Positions 1-8,770 of a stretch of 64,000 bases of DNA are shown here, in pieces. The DNA is taken from the NCBI GenBank assembly GCA_023393235.1, contig JAEWMH010000055.1:12688-76687 (forward strand), read 5' to 3'. The translations under genes were made by a program, and so were the position numbers. The stretch's first letter is position 1. Each line of letters begins with the position of its first letter. The notes below the pieces were generated by a model that searched no databases, was not told the DNA's origin, and saw only the letters and a list, made by a program, of their open reading frames with translations. This DNA comes from Bacillota bacterium (GTDB taxonomy: Bacteria; Bacillota; Bacilli; Paenibacillales; NBRC-103111).

Positions 1-909
1 CACATCAATCACCGTCAGCGCTTCCGTAGGGTCTATCACCAGATAAGCGCCGTTCTCCAGCCAGATCTTGCGCTTATACGCCCGCTCCAGCTGCTCCTCA
101 ATTCCGTAATGCTGGAGCACCGGCTCCGGTCCCTCATACACCTTGACCCGGTCCTGCAGCTCCGGGGCCATGGCGCAAATCTGGGCGCCGATCTCGTCGG
201 CGGAACGACCGTCGTCAATAATCAGCTCCTCCACAGAGTCGGAGAACAGATCCCGGACAAGCCGGGGAATCATCCCCAGGTCCCGGTACAAAAGCGCCGG
301 CGCTTCGGCAACGGCCGCCCGTCGCACCAGGCTTGCCCAAATGTCGCTTAAGATGGCCATATCCTTTTGCAGGGATTCCTGGCATTCATTCTCGGCCACG
401 GTGCGGATAATAATTCCGTCCTCCGTGGGTTTGATCTGCATACCGATCTGCTTCAGCCGGGCGCGCTCCGGTTCGGACTCAATCTTCCGGGAGACCGCCA
501 CATAATCCGCATGGGGCAAAAGCACCAGCCAACGCCCCGGCAAGGTAAAGTGGGTGGTCACCCGGGCTCCCTTGGTGCCCAGCGGCTCCTTGCGCACCTG
601 AACCAGAATCTCCTGGCCCTCCCGCACCAGCTCGGTGATGGAGGGTTTGACCTTGGGTTTTTTCTCCAGGTGAACCGGCAGCAAATCATCAATATAGAGA
701 AACGCATTCTTGCGCAATCCGATATCCACAAACGCCGCCTGCATACCCGGCAGCACGTTCACAACCTTGCCCTTGTAGATATTGCCGGCCCGTTCCCCTT
801 CCGCCGGCTGCTCCACGAAAAACTCGGCCAGCCTTCCGTCTTCCATCAATGCAACGGAGCTGGCGCCGGACTCATAACGAACCACAATCCTTTTCAATAC
901 GCTATTCAC
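1..909 (-). CDS. rng: Ribonuclease E/G family protein, 5' part (partial)
   Basis: The frame runs off the left edge, so only the first 303 codons are present. The N-terminus has the RNase E/G start (VLKRIVVRYESG, then a stretch with KGKV and PGMQAAFVDIG), which is the S1-like RNA-binding region, followed by the start of the RNase H-like part. The family cleaves single-stranded RNA and matures 16S rRNA or degrades mRNA. GTG at 909 is the first start; a TTG at 897 with GAGG nine bases upstream is an alternative. It lies 54 bp downstream of spoIVFB on the same strand, as in other Bacillota where rplU and rpmA follow. Confidence 0.9.
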   Translation of the reverse strand, partial: MNSVLKRIVVRYESGASSVALMEDGRLAEFFVEQPAEGERAGNIYKGKVVNVLPGMQAAFVDIGLRKNAFLYIDDLLPVHLEKKPKVKPSITELVREGQEILVQVRKEPLGTKGARVTTHFTLPGRWLVLLPHADYVAVSRKIESEPERARLKQIGMQIKPTEDGIIIRTVAENECQESLQKDMAILSDIWASLVRRAAVAEAPALLYRDLGMIPRLVRDLFSDSVEELIIDDGRSADEIGAQICAMAPELQDRVKVYEGPEPVLQHYGIEEQLERAYKRKIWLENGAYLVIDPTEALTVIDV

Positions 910-963
910 CTCATTGCCTGTTTCTCCATGTAGATATTGTAGCATAAGAGGATTGTGACCACA

Positions 964-1878
964 CTAACCGATTTTTTCCCCCTTGCCGCGGCTTCGCCCA
1001 AGTCCTATTCCCCCACGGCCTCCCGGAGGGCCGGACACCCGGGACAGATACGCCCGCAGCAGCCTGTCCTCGGGGCATACCTGCAGCACATCCCCGGCGG
1101 GGTCCACAATGTACAAAAGATGATGCCGCTCCCGCTTGAAGCGCCGCAGCACCTGGGCAGGCTCCTGGTCGAAGGGCACCACCAGCATATGGGGAGGGCG
1201 GCCGGCCCGCTGCATCCTGCGGCAGCTTGCCTCCCGGCTGACCAGAAACCGGAAGAACTGATAAGGCAAATGCTTGATGCCATACCAGTTGCTGAAAAAC
1301 AAAAACAGCCCGATAGCCAGCAGATTCAGATGGACGCCCCCTGCCGCATAACGCGCCAGCGCCGAAATGACCATGGCCAGAGACAGCAGCAGACTGATAT
1401 GCAGAACCGCCGACAATACCCGGTGGTACGGCAGCAGATAGCTGAGTATCCCAAGCACCAGCTTCCCGCCGTCCAGCGGAAGAACCGGAAGCAGATTGAA
1501 CAGCCCGATCATCAGATTCGCCTGTAAAAAATACGACCAATATTCCGTCGATTGTCCCGGTCCCCACTCCAGCATCAGGAGGGCAAAAGCAGCCATCCAC
1601 GCATTTTGCAAGGGTCCGCACAGCGCCACCACCATCTCTTCCTTGGCCGGAACGTTGGCGGATTCCTCCATCTCGGCCACACCGCCGAAGGGAAGCAGCT
1701 GCACCCGTCTGATCCGCCAGCCATAGGCCCGCGCAGCGGCAACATGGCCCAGCTCATGGATGGTCACCACCCCGAACAAGGTCAGCATTTCCGCAAAGTA
1801 GCCCGTCCACACGGAGAACAGCATCAGGATGAGAAACAGCGGATGAAGCCGGTATTCAATGCCTCTCCATCTAATCAA
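964..1878 (-). CDS. spoIVFB: SpoIVFB-type site-2 membrane metalloprotease (M50)
   Basis: The 304-residue membrane protein carries the zinc motif HELGH at residues 41-45 and the second M50 motif NLLPVLPLDGG at 128-138, with the third zinc-ligand Asp at 136. Several hydrophobic segments surround them, and a CBS-like region follows after about residue 225. In Bacillus this protease processes pro-sigma-K in the mother cell. Its start overlaps the 3' end of spoIVFA by 8 bp, implying translational coupling with its partner and supporting the assignment over a generic M50 protein. Confidence 0.93.
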   Translation of the reverse strand: MIRWRGIEYRLHPLFLILMLFSVWTGYFAEMLTLFGVVTIHELGHVAAARAYGWRIRRVQLLPFGGVAEMEESANVPAKEEMVVALCGPLQNAWMAAFALLMLEWGPGQSTEYWSYFLQANLMIGLFNLLPVLPLDGGKLVLGILSYLLPYHRVLSAVLHISLLLSLAMVISALARYAAGGVHLNLLAIGLFLFFSNWYGIKHLPYQFFRFLVSREASCRRMQRAGRPPHMLVVPFDQEPAQVLRRFKRERHHLLYIVDPAGDVLQVCPEDRLLRAYLSRVSGPPGGRGGIGLGRSRGKGEKIG

Positions 1879-2878
1879 AGGTTACCACATCCAGGGGATC
1901 GATGAATCGCTCATCCTTCATAACCGCCAGATACACATTGGCTGAAGCGGCACCTTCCTCTGCCAGGGCATGCCCGATGACCTCTCCGGCCTTGACCCAA
2001 TCCCCTGTTTGCCACTGGCCCGGCTGCAGCCCGCCGTACGAAACCCGCAGCCCGCCGGAATGGCGGATGGTCACCGAATAGCCGAAGCCCTCCTTCGGAC
2101 CGGCGGATTCCACTCTTCCCTGATCCAGCGCCGCCACCTGGGCGTCGGGCTTAACAGCCAGCCATATCCCCTCCCGGTTGTTGGCAAAAGGCCGGGTCAC
2201 CGTTCCCCGCACCGGCTGCACCCATAACGCTACAGACCCGGGAGCCTGGACCTTCACCGCATTCTGGCGTTCGCCGAAGGCGGGCAGGAAGGATGGTGCC
2301 CCGCTGAAGGTATTCTGGTACCAGGCTGCCGCCCGGCTGAAGTCCATTTCATGGGTCAGCGCTTCCGTTACCACCGCCTGAGCTCTGCGGGTCCAGCCGG
2401 CATCCCACTGGAACATCCCCCACACTCCCGCAAAAAGAACCCCTGCCAATACCAGCTTGGCCCGGAACAAGGTGAAGAAGGGCCCGCGTCCCGGTGAATG
2501 CCCGTTATACCGTTCTCCTTCATAGGGTCCGCCGCCCGGCCCGTTCCGCTCCTCCTCCGCATACCAGGCCAAGAGCTGCTTTTGGCGCTCCTTCCAGGCC
2601 AGCTCCGGATCGCCTCCATGCCCGTTCTCCGGCTGACCCCGCATATATAATGGCAGACTGGGATGCACCCCGCCGCTGCCCCGTGAACCATCGTCTGCGG
2701 AAGCGGGTAAATCCGGCCACTGGCCGGGCACCTGGGGTGGTCCCACCCATCGATCCGCCGGTGAGGCCCCCTGCCCCGCCACAGGAGCAGAAGCCGCTCC
2801 CGGCTGTTCCTGGTTGCGGCTTTGAAGCTCCCTTAACCGGCTTTGCCGCCTTCTTTGCACATTGGCCTTTACCTCCAT
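1871..2878 (-). CDS. spoIVFA: SpoIVFA-like M23-fold partner of SpoIVFB
   Basis: The 335-residue protein has a basic, Pro/Gly-rich N-terminal region, one membrane segment at about 134-157 and a C-terminal LytM/M23-like domain (IRHSGGLRVSYGGL and following). The usual peptidase motif YAHL is replaced by YGGL, so a zinc ligand is missing and a scaffold or inhibitor role is more likely than hydrolysis. This agrees with SpoIVFA, which anchors and restrains SpoIVFB in the outer forespore membrane. Gene order with spoIVFB and RNase G supports the call. The N-terminal extension is long and low in complexity. Confidence 0.88.
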   Translation of the reverse strand: MEVKANVQRRRQSRLRELQSRNQEQPGAASAPVAGQGASPADRWVGPPQVPGQWPDLPASADDGSRGSGGVHPSLPLYMRGQPENGHGGDPELAWKERQKQLLAWYAEEERNGPGGGPYEGERYNGHSPGRGPFFTLFRAKLVLAGVLFAGVWGMFQWDAGWTRRAQAVVTEALTHEMDFSRAAAWYQNTFSGAPSFLPAFGERQNAVKVQAPGSVALWVQPVRGTVTRPFANNREGIWLAVKPDAQVAALDQGRVESAGPKEGFGYSVTIRHSGGLRVSYGGLQPGQWQTGDWVKAGEVIGHALAEEGAASANVYLAVMKDERFIDPLDVVTFD

Positions 2879-2994
2879 CTGCCTCGCCCTCCTTTAGAAG
2901 CCTCGCCCCTTCTATGAGCCGTCAGTTCATCCTATGCCTGTCCCCGGAGCATTATGAAAACAGAACGTGGCCTGGCAGGACGATTCTACGGTAT

Positions 2995-3016
2995 ATAAGG
3001 GCTCCTTGGTCCGTAA
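2995..3016. repeat. Solitary 22-bp box of the four-box repeat family
   Basis: The segment contains GGCTCCTTGGTCCGTAAG and matches boxes 3 and 4 of the element at 3163-3345 closely. No partner box was found at the expected 50-bp offset, so this is probably a decayed copy. Confidence 0.6.
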
Positions 3017-3162
3017 GAATCAGCCGATTTAGCCGTGAGTCAGGCATTGTCCTAGGCCGACCGGGCATTTGTGGTGTTAGCGGGACGTTGGGATGGGCTG
3101 GAGCGGGCGTTAGCGAATGACTGGGACTGGATTGGTGGAGTGTTAATGAACCTCACAAACTC

Positions 3163-3345
3163 TAATGGACACGGGAGCCGCTATTTCGCCGAGCAGCGAC
3201 CATTTGCGCTTTTCGCGGACACAGGAGACGTTATTACTGGCTTTGCAGCACCAAACTTACGCTTTTGCACCATATAGCGGCTCCTCGGTCCGTAAGAATG
3301 AAAAAACACCGTTTTTGCGGTATATAAGGGCTCCTCGGTCCGTTA
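3163..3345. repeat. 183-bp four-box inverted element, subfamily 2, copy 1
   Basis: Two direct boxes start at 3163 and 3213 (core GGACACRGGAG) and two inverted boxes start at 3274 and 3324 (core GGCTCCTCGGTCCGT). The starts are 50, 61 and 50 bp apart. The 28-bp spacer between boxes 3 and 4 holds an A-run, ACACCG, and a T-run. A transcript could pair box 1 with box 4 and box 2 with box 3. The same geometry recurs at five other places in the window. Confidence 0.85.
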
Positions 3346-3366
3346 GACCACAGAGAACCAATGGAG

Positions 3367-3530
3367 AATTAGCGGATATCCGTCGAAGAGCCAGCAGAAA
3401 ACTAACGTAGAACTAGCGGGGGTCTGTCGAACAACCAGCAGAAAACTAACGTAGAACTAGCGGGGGTCCGTCGAAGAGCCAGCGGAGAACCAACGTAGAA
3501 CCAACGTAGAACTAGCTGAGATTCGTCGGA
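3367..3530. repeat. 44-bp tandem repeat array (about 3.7 units)
   Basis: Full units start at 3367, 3411 and 3455 and are nearly identical. Each begins AAYTAGCGG, contains GTCGAAGAGCCAGC or a close variant, and ends CTAACGTAG or CCAACGTAG. An 11-bp partial unit at 3499 and a truncated unit at 3510-3530 follow. The array lies 21 bp after a four-box element and is non-coding. Confidence 0.85.
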
Positions 3531-3622
3531 ACTCAGCTATCCAGACCTTACGCGCAGCTGTGAAAACACAGTTGCCTACACGGCTTTTTCTGCAAACATG
3601 CGGCTGTTGTCCCCCCAAGCTC

Positions 3623-3667
3623 AAAAAACACCGCCGCTCAGCGGCAATAGCCGGAGCGGCGGTGTTG
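3623..3667 (-). terminator. Rho-independent terminator of the GH95 gene
   Basis: On the minus strand a GC-rich stem (AACACCGCCGCT against AGCGGCGGTGTT) is followed by six Ts. It lies just after the stop of the gene ending at 3676 and would close the glycosidase operon. Confidence 0.8.
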
Positions 3668-3675
3668 CACCAAGT

Positions 3676-6240
3676 TTATTCAAAAGAAGTGGTCGTGCGG
3701 AATACCGCCGGCGGAGAACTCTGCGCCAGATGCAGCTTGTATCCGCGGATTCCTTGTTCAGTGGTTCCTTGCCCGGAGACTCTCTGTCCAATAAATCCCT
3801 TTCCGGAGGCTCCCTGTCCGGTACTTTCCTGTCTGGAGACTCCTCGTCCGGTAACGGTAGCGGTAGCCGCGCCTTCTGCCCCCTCCGGGCCGGCCAGCAC
3901 GGTACCGGCGGAAACCGCCCAGTCCGGCAGCAGGACCACCAGCTCGGTATCCCGGTCTGCTGTTACCTCGGCATGGAAGCTTTCCGCATCCAAGTCCCAT
4001 TCCAGGGTGACCCGGCCGGTATGGAAGCGCCAATCCCTCAGCCTGCCCCGTCTCCACCGTTCGGGCAAAGCCGGCAGCAGCTTCAGCATTCCCGGAGACG
4101 CCTGCAGCAGCATTTCCTGCACGGCGTTGATCACGCCCATGTTGGCGTCCATCTGAACCGGGGCAGTGGGCATATTCATGGAGACGCCCATTCCCCGCCA
4201 GTCATTGTGCAGCGTAAACAGATTGGGCAGCAGGCTGGCCCGGGTAAGCAAATCCAGACACTCCAGCGCCCGGCTGCCGTCCCCCAGACGGGCATAAACC
4301 GCCGCCATATGGGCCAGGGACCAGCCCGTTTGGGCGCCGATTTCCCGCTTTTGCACCGCTGTCTCGAAGGCCTGGAACAGGTCCGGATCCTTCTCCCGGG
4401 TTACCTCGTGGCCGGGGAAAACCGGGTACAGATGGGAGAGATGCCGGTGGGTGTAACGGTCCTCAAAATCCGGGTGGATCCATTCGCAAACCGCCCCGTC
4501 GCCGTTGATCCGGTACGCGGGAAGCCGCTCCAGCATGGCGCCCCACTCGGCAATTTCCGCCGGGTCCCCGTCCAAGGCACGGCTGCCGTCAATCAGATGG
4601 GACAGCAGCTCCTTCAGGAGCGCCACGTCCATGGTGGCATTGATGGTGGTGGGCATGGGATGGGCCAGCGGTTTGCCGTCGGCGGGCATGTAGTTCATGG
4701 GTGTATTCTCCGGGGACACGGACGGATACAGCTTGTAAATCCCGTTTTCGTCCGTTACCAGGAAGTCCAGATAGAAGGCCAGCGCCTCCCGCATAAACGG
4801 CATCGCCCTATCCCGCAAGAAATCCCGATCGCCGGTATACCGGTAATATTCGTCGTAATGACGAGCGAGCCAGGCGGCCGCTCCCGTCCAGTTCAGGATT
4901 ACCGGCACAATCTGGTTGGGCGAACCGTTGCCCGGGGTAGTGCCTGCGGGAATATAGATGCCCCGGCAGCCGTAGAGCTTGCGGGCGTTGCTGCGGAAAT
5001 CCTCCATCAGCCCTTCATAGTAACGGAACAGCGCCTCCGCCAGTCCGCCCAAACCTCCCGTATGCGCATGCCAATACATCATCTGGATGTTCTCGTTGGC
5101 CATATTATGGCTCCATACCAGCCGGTAATCCCCTCCCCATAAGCCGTACAACCCGAAGGGCTGGGCCTGGGGCTCGCCGGAGGTGCCGCTGATAAACAGA
5201 TAACGGCCGAAGGACCACAGCTTCCGCACCAGCGCAGCTGGCGCCTCGCCTTTATAGGCCTCCAGCAGCAGCCGCTCATTGGGCAGCTCAAGCAAATCCT
5301 CCCCGCCGCCGTCCTCCAGCTCCAGGGATACCGAACGGTAAAGAGGCGTATGCAATGCCGCATGGCGGGCAAGAAGCTCCTCATAAGCCTGCTCCTCCGG
5401 CAGCCCGGCCAGCTCGGACTTCAACCTGGCAATCTCCGAATGGCGCTCCCCCTGCACGAACACCTTCACCAGAACCAGCACACGCTCTGTCTCCGCAAAA
5501 TGGACAAATCCCTCCGCCGCCTCCAAACGCCCGCCCTGCGGAATCACCCGCAGCACGGCGCCGAAGTCGGTTCCGTCGTCATTTTGGGCCGCATACCAGG
5601 CGTATCCGCCAGACGCTCCCGTTTCAACGGACTGCGCCAGCGCCTTGAACTCCGGCGTATCGCCGAAGCGGTCGCTGGGGTGGAGGACCAGGCCCAGCCG
5701 TCCGGCAACACCGGTTAGGTCGCCGCCTCCCCCCACACAGTCGATGGCATACACCACCATCCCGTCGGCCCGGGAAACAAACAGTCTGCGCCGGAGGCTC
5801 TTGGAGCCGTCCTCCCAGCTGACCTCCACCTCGCCGGTATCCATTCGGAGAGACCGGCTGTAGCTTTTGAAGGCATGGTCACAAGGCATCTCCAGACGGA
5901 GGGCCGCCAGCGGAAACCGCGAGGCCAGCCGCGTCCCGTATCCCTGCTCCTTCAAGGCATCGGCCAACAGCCAGCTTGCCTCCAGATAACGCTTCTCATC
6001 CATCAGCCTCCGGGTCCGGGGCAGGACGCCGCTAACATCCGGCAGCTCATCCTTTTGCCCCCAGTGCCAAAGAGCCGCATGATTAAGCAGCACCGTCTCC
6101 TCCTGCACACCCCCGAACACGGAGGCCCCAACCACGCCGTTGCCGGAGGGCAGCGCCTCCCGCCACATATTGCCCCACCAGGCAGCCGGGTAGCTCATGA
6201 TCAGCTTATCCGCATAGCTTGCTTCCGATGATTCCCGCAT
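3676..6240 (-). CDS. Glycoside hydrolase family 95 enzyme
   Basis: The 854-residue protein starts with the GH95 N-terminal signature (WREALPSGNGVVGASVFGG at about 27-45, then LLNHAALW). Key GH95 active-site features are visible: Asn382 and Asn384 in MANENIQMMYW, the acid Glu586 in CEWIHPDFED followed by HRHLSHLY, and Asp698 in VQMDANMG. The family releases alpha-L-fucose or alpha-L-galactose by inversion. No signal peptide is seen, so it probably acts on imported oligosaccharides. A Gly/Gln/Ser-rich stretch at about 798-832, encoded by three 30-bp DNA repeats, interrupts the C-terminal beta domain. It is last in the hydrolase operon. Confidence 0.85.
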   Translation of the reverse strand: MRESSEASYADKLIMSYPAAWWGNMWREALPSGNGVVGASVFGGVQEETVLLNHAALWHWGQKDELPDVSGVLPRTRRLMDEKRYLEASWLLADALKEQGYGTRLASRFPLAALRLEMPCDHAFKSYSRSLRMDTGEVEVSWEDGSKSLRRRLFVSRADGMVVYAIDCVGGGGDLTGVAGRLGLVLHPSDRFGDTPEFKALAQSVETGASGGYAWYAAQNDDGTDFGAVLRVIPQGGRLEAAEGFVHFAETERVLVLVKVFVQGERHSEIARLKSELAGLPEEQAYEELLARHAALHTPLYRSVSLELEDGGGEDLLELPNERLLLEAYKGEAPAALVRKLWSFGRYLFISGTSGEPQAQPFGLYGLWGGDYRLVWSHNMANENIQMMYWHAHTGGLGGLAEALFRYYEGLMEDFRSNARKLYGCRGIYIPAGTTPGNGSPNQIVPVILNWTGAAAWLARHYDEYYRYTGDRDFLRDRAMPFMREALAFYLDFLVTDENGIYKLYPSVSPENTPMNYMPADGKPLAHPMPTTINATMDVALLKELLSHLIDGSRALDGDPAEIAEWGAMLERLPAYRINGDGAVCEWIHPDFEDRYTHRHLSHLYPVFPGHEVTREKDPDLFQAFETAVQKREIGAQTGWSLAHMAAVYARLGDGSRALECLDLLTRASLLPNLFTLHNDWRGMGVSMNMPTAPVQMDANMGVINAVQEMLLQASPGMLKLLPALPERWRRGRLRDWRFHTGRVTLEWDLDAESFHAEVTADRDTELVVLLPDWAVSAGTVLAGPEGAEGAATATVTGRGVSRQESTGQGASGKGFIGQRVSGQGTTEQGIRGYKLHLAQSSPPAVFRTTTSFE
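3772..3861. repeat. Three 30-bp tandem units inside the GH95 gene
   Basis: Units start at 3772, 3802 and 3832, each opening with a variant of CCCGGAGAC and carrying a GTCC core. They encode ten-residue repeats rich in Gly, Gln, Ser and Thr near the C-terminus of the GH95 protein. The reading frame is kept because 30 is divisible by three. Confidence 0.8.
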
Positions 6241-6305
6241 CTTTTGTCCCTGTCCCCTTTACGCCGTCATGATTCATGCTGTCCCCAGCCGGTATCCCCG
6301 TCTGT

Positions 6306-7451
6306 TCAACCTTCCGTTTCCGCCGCCAGACGTTCCATTTCCACGCTGGCCAAAAGAAGCGGAGCCACCCCCATCAGCACATCGCTGACCACGGCTTCGC
6401 CCAAATAATAGGCGTATGAGCCGTCCCGGTATGGACGGTTGCCCAATCCGGCTCCATGGCAAATGCTGTGGAGATGCACACCCTCCGCATCCTCTGTGAC
6501 GAAATGCTTGCGGATGCCTTCGAAGGCACGCTCCACAGATTTACGTCCGATCCCGGACAGATAACCCAGCCGCAGACCCTTGGCCAGGGCATAGGTGAGC
6601 ATGCAGGAGCCGGAGGCTTCCAGGTAGTTGCCCTCCCGGGCATTGCAGTCCATTACCTGATACCACAGGCCGGTCTCCCGGTCCTGAACCCGCAGCGCCG
6701 CTTCGGCGAACCGCTCGAAGATGCCCATCAACTGCCCCCGCTTGGGATGCAGCACGGGGAAGAACTCCAGCGCATCCACCATGGCCATGGCGTACCAGCC
6801 CATCGCCCGGCCCCACACATGCCGGGAGCGGCCGGTGCTGCTGTCGCACCAGCGCTGCTCGCCGGATTCGTCCCAGGCGTGGTGGAGCAGGCCGGTCTGG
6901 GGATTGCGGGTATGGCGTTCAACGAGCAGCAATTGGTGCGCTGTCTCATCGAACCAGGCCTCCTCGCCGAAGGTAGCCCCATATTCCGCCATAAACGGCG
7001 AGGACATATATAACCCGTCCAGCCACATCTGGAACGGATAAATCTTCTTGTGCCAGAAGCCGCCCTCGGAGGTGCGGGGCTGCCCGGTGAGCTGGGCGGC
7101 CAACAGCCGGGCCGCCTTGGCATAACGTTCCTCGCCCGTTTCCCGCCACAGGCGCAGCAGATTCTTGCCTTTATTCACATGATCCAGATTGTACTCATTC
7201 AGGGAGTACCCCTTGATGGTGCCTTCCTCCGGAATAAACACATCCATATGCCGCTTGACGAAATCATGGAACCGGGCTTCCCCAGTCCAATCACCGGTCC
7301 GGGTGAGGGCGGTCAGCGCCATACCTGCCACATAGCCCCATTTGTTGGCGATGCCGGGATGGTATCCGTCCTGGACCTTGGAGAGAATCGTATCGGCCAC
7401 CTGGACGGAGAAGCGTTTGGTTTGTATCACATTGGTTTCAGTCTGCATCAT
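6306..7451 (-). CDS. Unsaturated rhamnogalacturonyl hydrolase, GH105 (YteR-like)
   Basis: The protein of about 381 residues shows GH105 signatures: GGFWHKKIYPFQMWLDG with the likely catalytic Asp, then LYMSSPFMAEYG, LLHHAWDESGEQRW, and VWGRAMGWYAMAMVDALEFFP. YteR-type enzymes hydrate the unsaturated galacturonyl end left by rhamnogalacturonan lyases. No signal peptide is visible, so a cytoplasmic role on imported oligomers is expected. ATG at 7451 overlaps the PL22 stop codon by one base, with AAGGAG just upstream; an ATG one codon on is equally possible. Confidence 0.9.
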   Translation of the reverse strand: MMQTETNVIQTKRFSVQVADTILSKVQDGYHPGIANKWGYVAGMALTALTRTGDWTGEARFHDFVKRHMDVFIPEEGTIKGYSLNEYNLDHVNKGKNLLRLWRETGEERYAKAARLLAAQLTGQPRTSEGGFWHKKIYPFQMWLDGLYMSSPFMAEYGATFGEEAWFDETAHQLLLVERHTRNPQTGLLHHAWDESGEQRWCDSSTGRSRHVWGRAMGWYAMAMVDALEFFPVLHPKRGQLMGIFERFAEAALRVQDRETGLWYQVMDCNAREGNYLEASGSCMLTYALAKGLRLGYLSGIGRKSVERAFEGIRKHFVTEDAEGVHLHSICHGAGLGNRPYRDGSYAYYLGEAVVSDVLMGVAPLLLASVEMERLAAETEG

Positions 7452-8635
7452 CAAACTCCTTTTTGGATATACGGTTTATAAAAGGTGCAGCTGCCCTCTT
7501 TCATCAGCGGCAACACAGTAAGATCCTCGGGAATATCCGCCAGATACAGGTTGGCGTAGCCATTTTTGTCGCTGGTGAATAACAGGCGTTTGCCTTGGGC
7601 GTCAAATCTCGGGTGGGCATGCACCTTCTGGGAGTGGAAGCTGCAGCGCAGCTCGCAGAGAGTACGGGGGCCTTCATAAACCTCCCCGTTTTTGCGCCAG
7701 ATGGAGAGGGTCTTCACATCCCCCCTGCCGTCCACCACCGCCTGCCCCAGCCCGTCGGCATAACCGTGCCAGGTATCAAAGGAAAAGTCCGTTTCCTCCA
7801 TCCCCGTGTTGTCGTAGCGGATGCTGCCGAAGAAATTGGTGCCGTCGGCACGGAAGCCATGATACCCCACCGTTACACCGTCGGGGAAAAAGAACTCATG
7901 CCCCACCATCTCCAGCGGCTCCAGCCGTTCGCGGATTTTCCAGGCCTGACCCGTACGCAGGTCCAGCCCCCAGATGCGGTGATCCACCAGATGCCACGGC
8001 CCCTCATGGCAGAAGGTCATCAGCCAAGGCTCCGTGGTGGATGCATTGATGTGGGTAATAAAGCTTCTATCCTCGTACACCTGCTCCATCTGGCCGCTCT
8101 CCGCGTCAATACGGACGATCATGCTGTGGGGGGCGGCCTCCATCAGCTCCCGGTGGCCCACGTAGCCGTTGCCCAAATCCAGCCGGATGCGGGCGGACAG
8201 ATCCTCCTGCACACAGGTCAGCACATAGCGGCTGTCAGCAGTAACGCTGGCATTGCCCAGCTGGTAGCCCGCCGGGGCGTCATACAGCACCTTCTCCTCC
8301 AGTGTCTTCAGATCCAGCCGGATCAGGCGGCGCTTCAGCTTCACAATAGCCGCACGTTCATCAGGAAAAAGACAGGCATCCAGAGCATCATTGTCCGGGT
8401 AATCCGTCAGCTGGATCATTTCCCCCGTTGCTGCGTGAAGGCTGAACAGATTGGTGCTGTTCCCCCTGTCGGAAATGAACAACAGCCTTTCTTCACGGTC
8501 ATACCAGCCATTTTCCGTAAAATACAGATGGTGGCTGTGGGTTTTGTAATCGGTCAACTGCTTGACCTCTATGCCTGTCAGCCGGTCAACGGCTGTTTTC
8601 ATCTCGCTTGGCCACACGGTTCCTTTGCCCATCAT
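7451..8635 (-). CDS. ogl: Oligogalacturonide lyase, PL22
   Basis: The 394-residue protein is a beta-propeller-type oligogalacturonate lyase: TFCHEGPWHLVDHRIWGLD at about 215 and GHEFFFPDGVTVGYHG at about 252 match the PL22 metal-binding core. It opens LTDYKTHSHHLYF, typical of the family. Members split digalacturonate or its unsaturated form in the cytoplasm. A strong GGGAGG site precedes ATG 8635. The stop overlaps the start of the GH105 gene, so both are translationally coupled. Confidence 0.9.
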   Translation of the reverse strand: MMGKGTVWPSEMKTAVDRLTGIEVKQLTDYKTHSHHLYFTENGWYDREERLLFISDRGNSTNLFSLHAATGEMIQLTDYPDNDALDACLFPDERAAIVKLKRRLIRLDLKTLEEKVLYDAPAGYQLGNASVTADSRYVLTCVQEDLSARIRLDLGNGYVGHRELMEAAPHSMIVRIDAESGQMEQVYEDRSFITHINASTTEPWLMTFCHEGPWHLVDHRIWGLDLRTGQAWKIRERLEPLEMVGHEFFFPDGVTVGYHGFRADGTNFFGSIRYDNTGMEETDFSFDTWHGYADGLGQAVVDGRGDVKTLSIWRKNGEVYEGPRTLCELRCSFHSQKVHAHPRFDAQGKRLLFTSDKNGYANLYLADIPEDLTVLPLMKEGSCTFYKPYIQKGV

Positions 8636-8770
8636 CGATTCCTCCCGCGGTTATTCAATTTTGAGGGTTGGGACCTGGCCGGCCCCACCATCCGCCCCTA
8701 CTGTACACCCCTGCCGCCGGGCGGGCAATCGGACAAAATTAACACGTTTGCACTTTATTGTTCCCACCGG

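Larger units (their letters stand above)
2879..3622. other. Gene-free repeat-bearing interval
   Basis: This interval between spoIVFA and the GH95 gene has no convincing coding frame. It holds a lone repeat box near 2995, a complete 183-bp four-box element at 3163-3345 and a 44-bp tandem array at 3367-3530. The spoIVFA promoter must lie here, but no clear -35/-10 pair was identified. Confidence 0.7.

Noticed and set aside
1871..2878. Active M23 peptidase at the spoIVFA position
   Set aside because: The expected YAHL zinc-ligand motif reads YGGL, so catalysis is unlikely.
3598..5142. Long plus-strand open frame opposite the GH95 gene (514 codons)
   Set aside because: GH95 catalytic motifs lie on the minus strand; the opposite frame is compositionally biased and extends into the terminator and repeat region.
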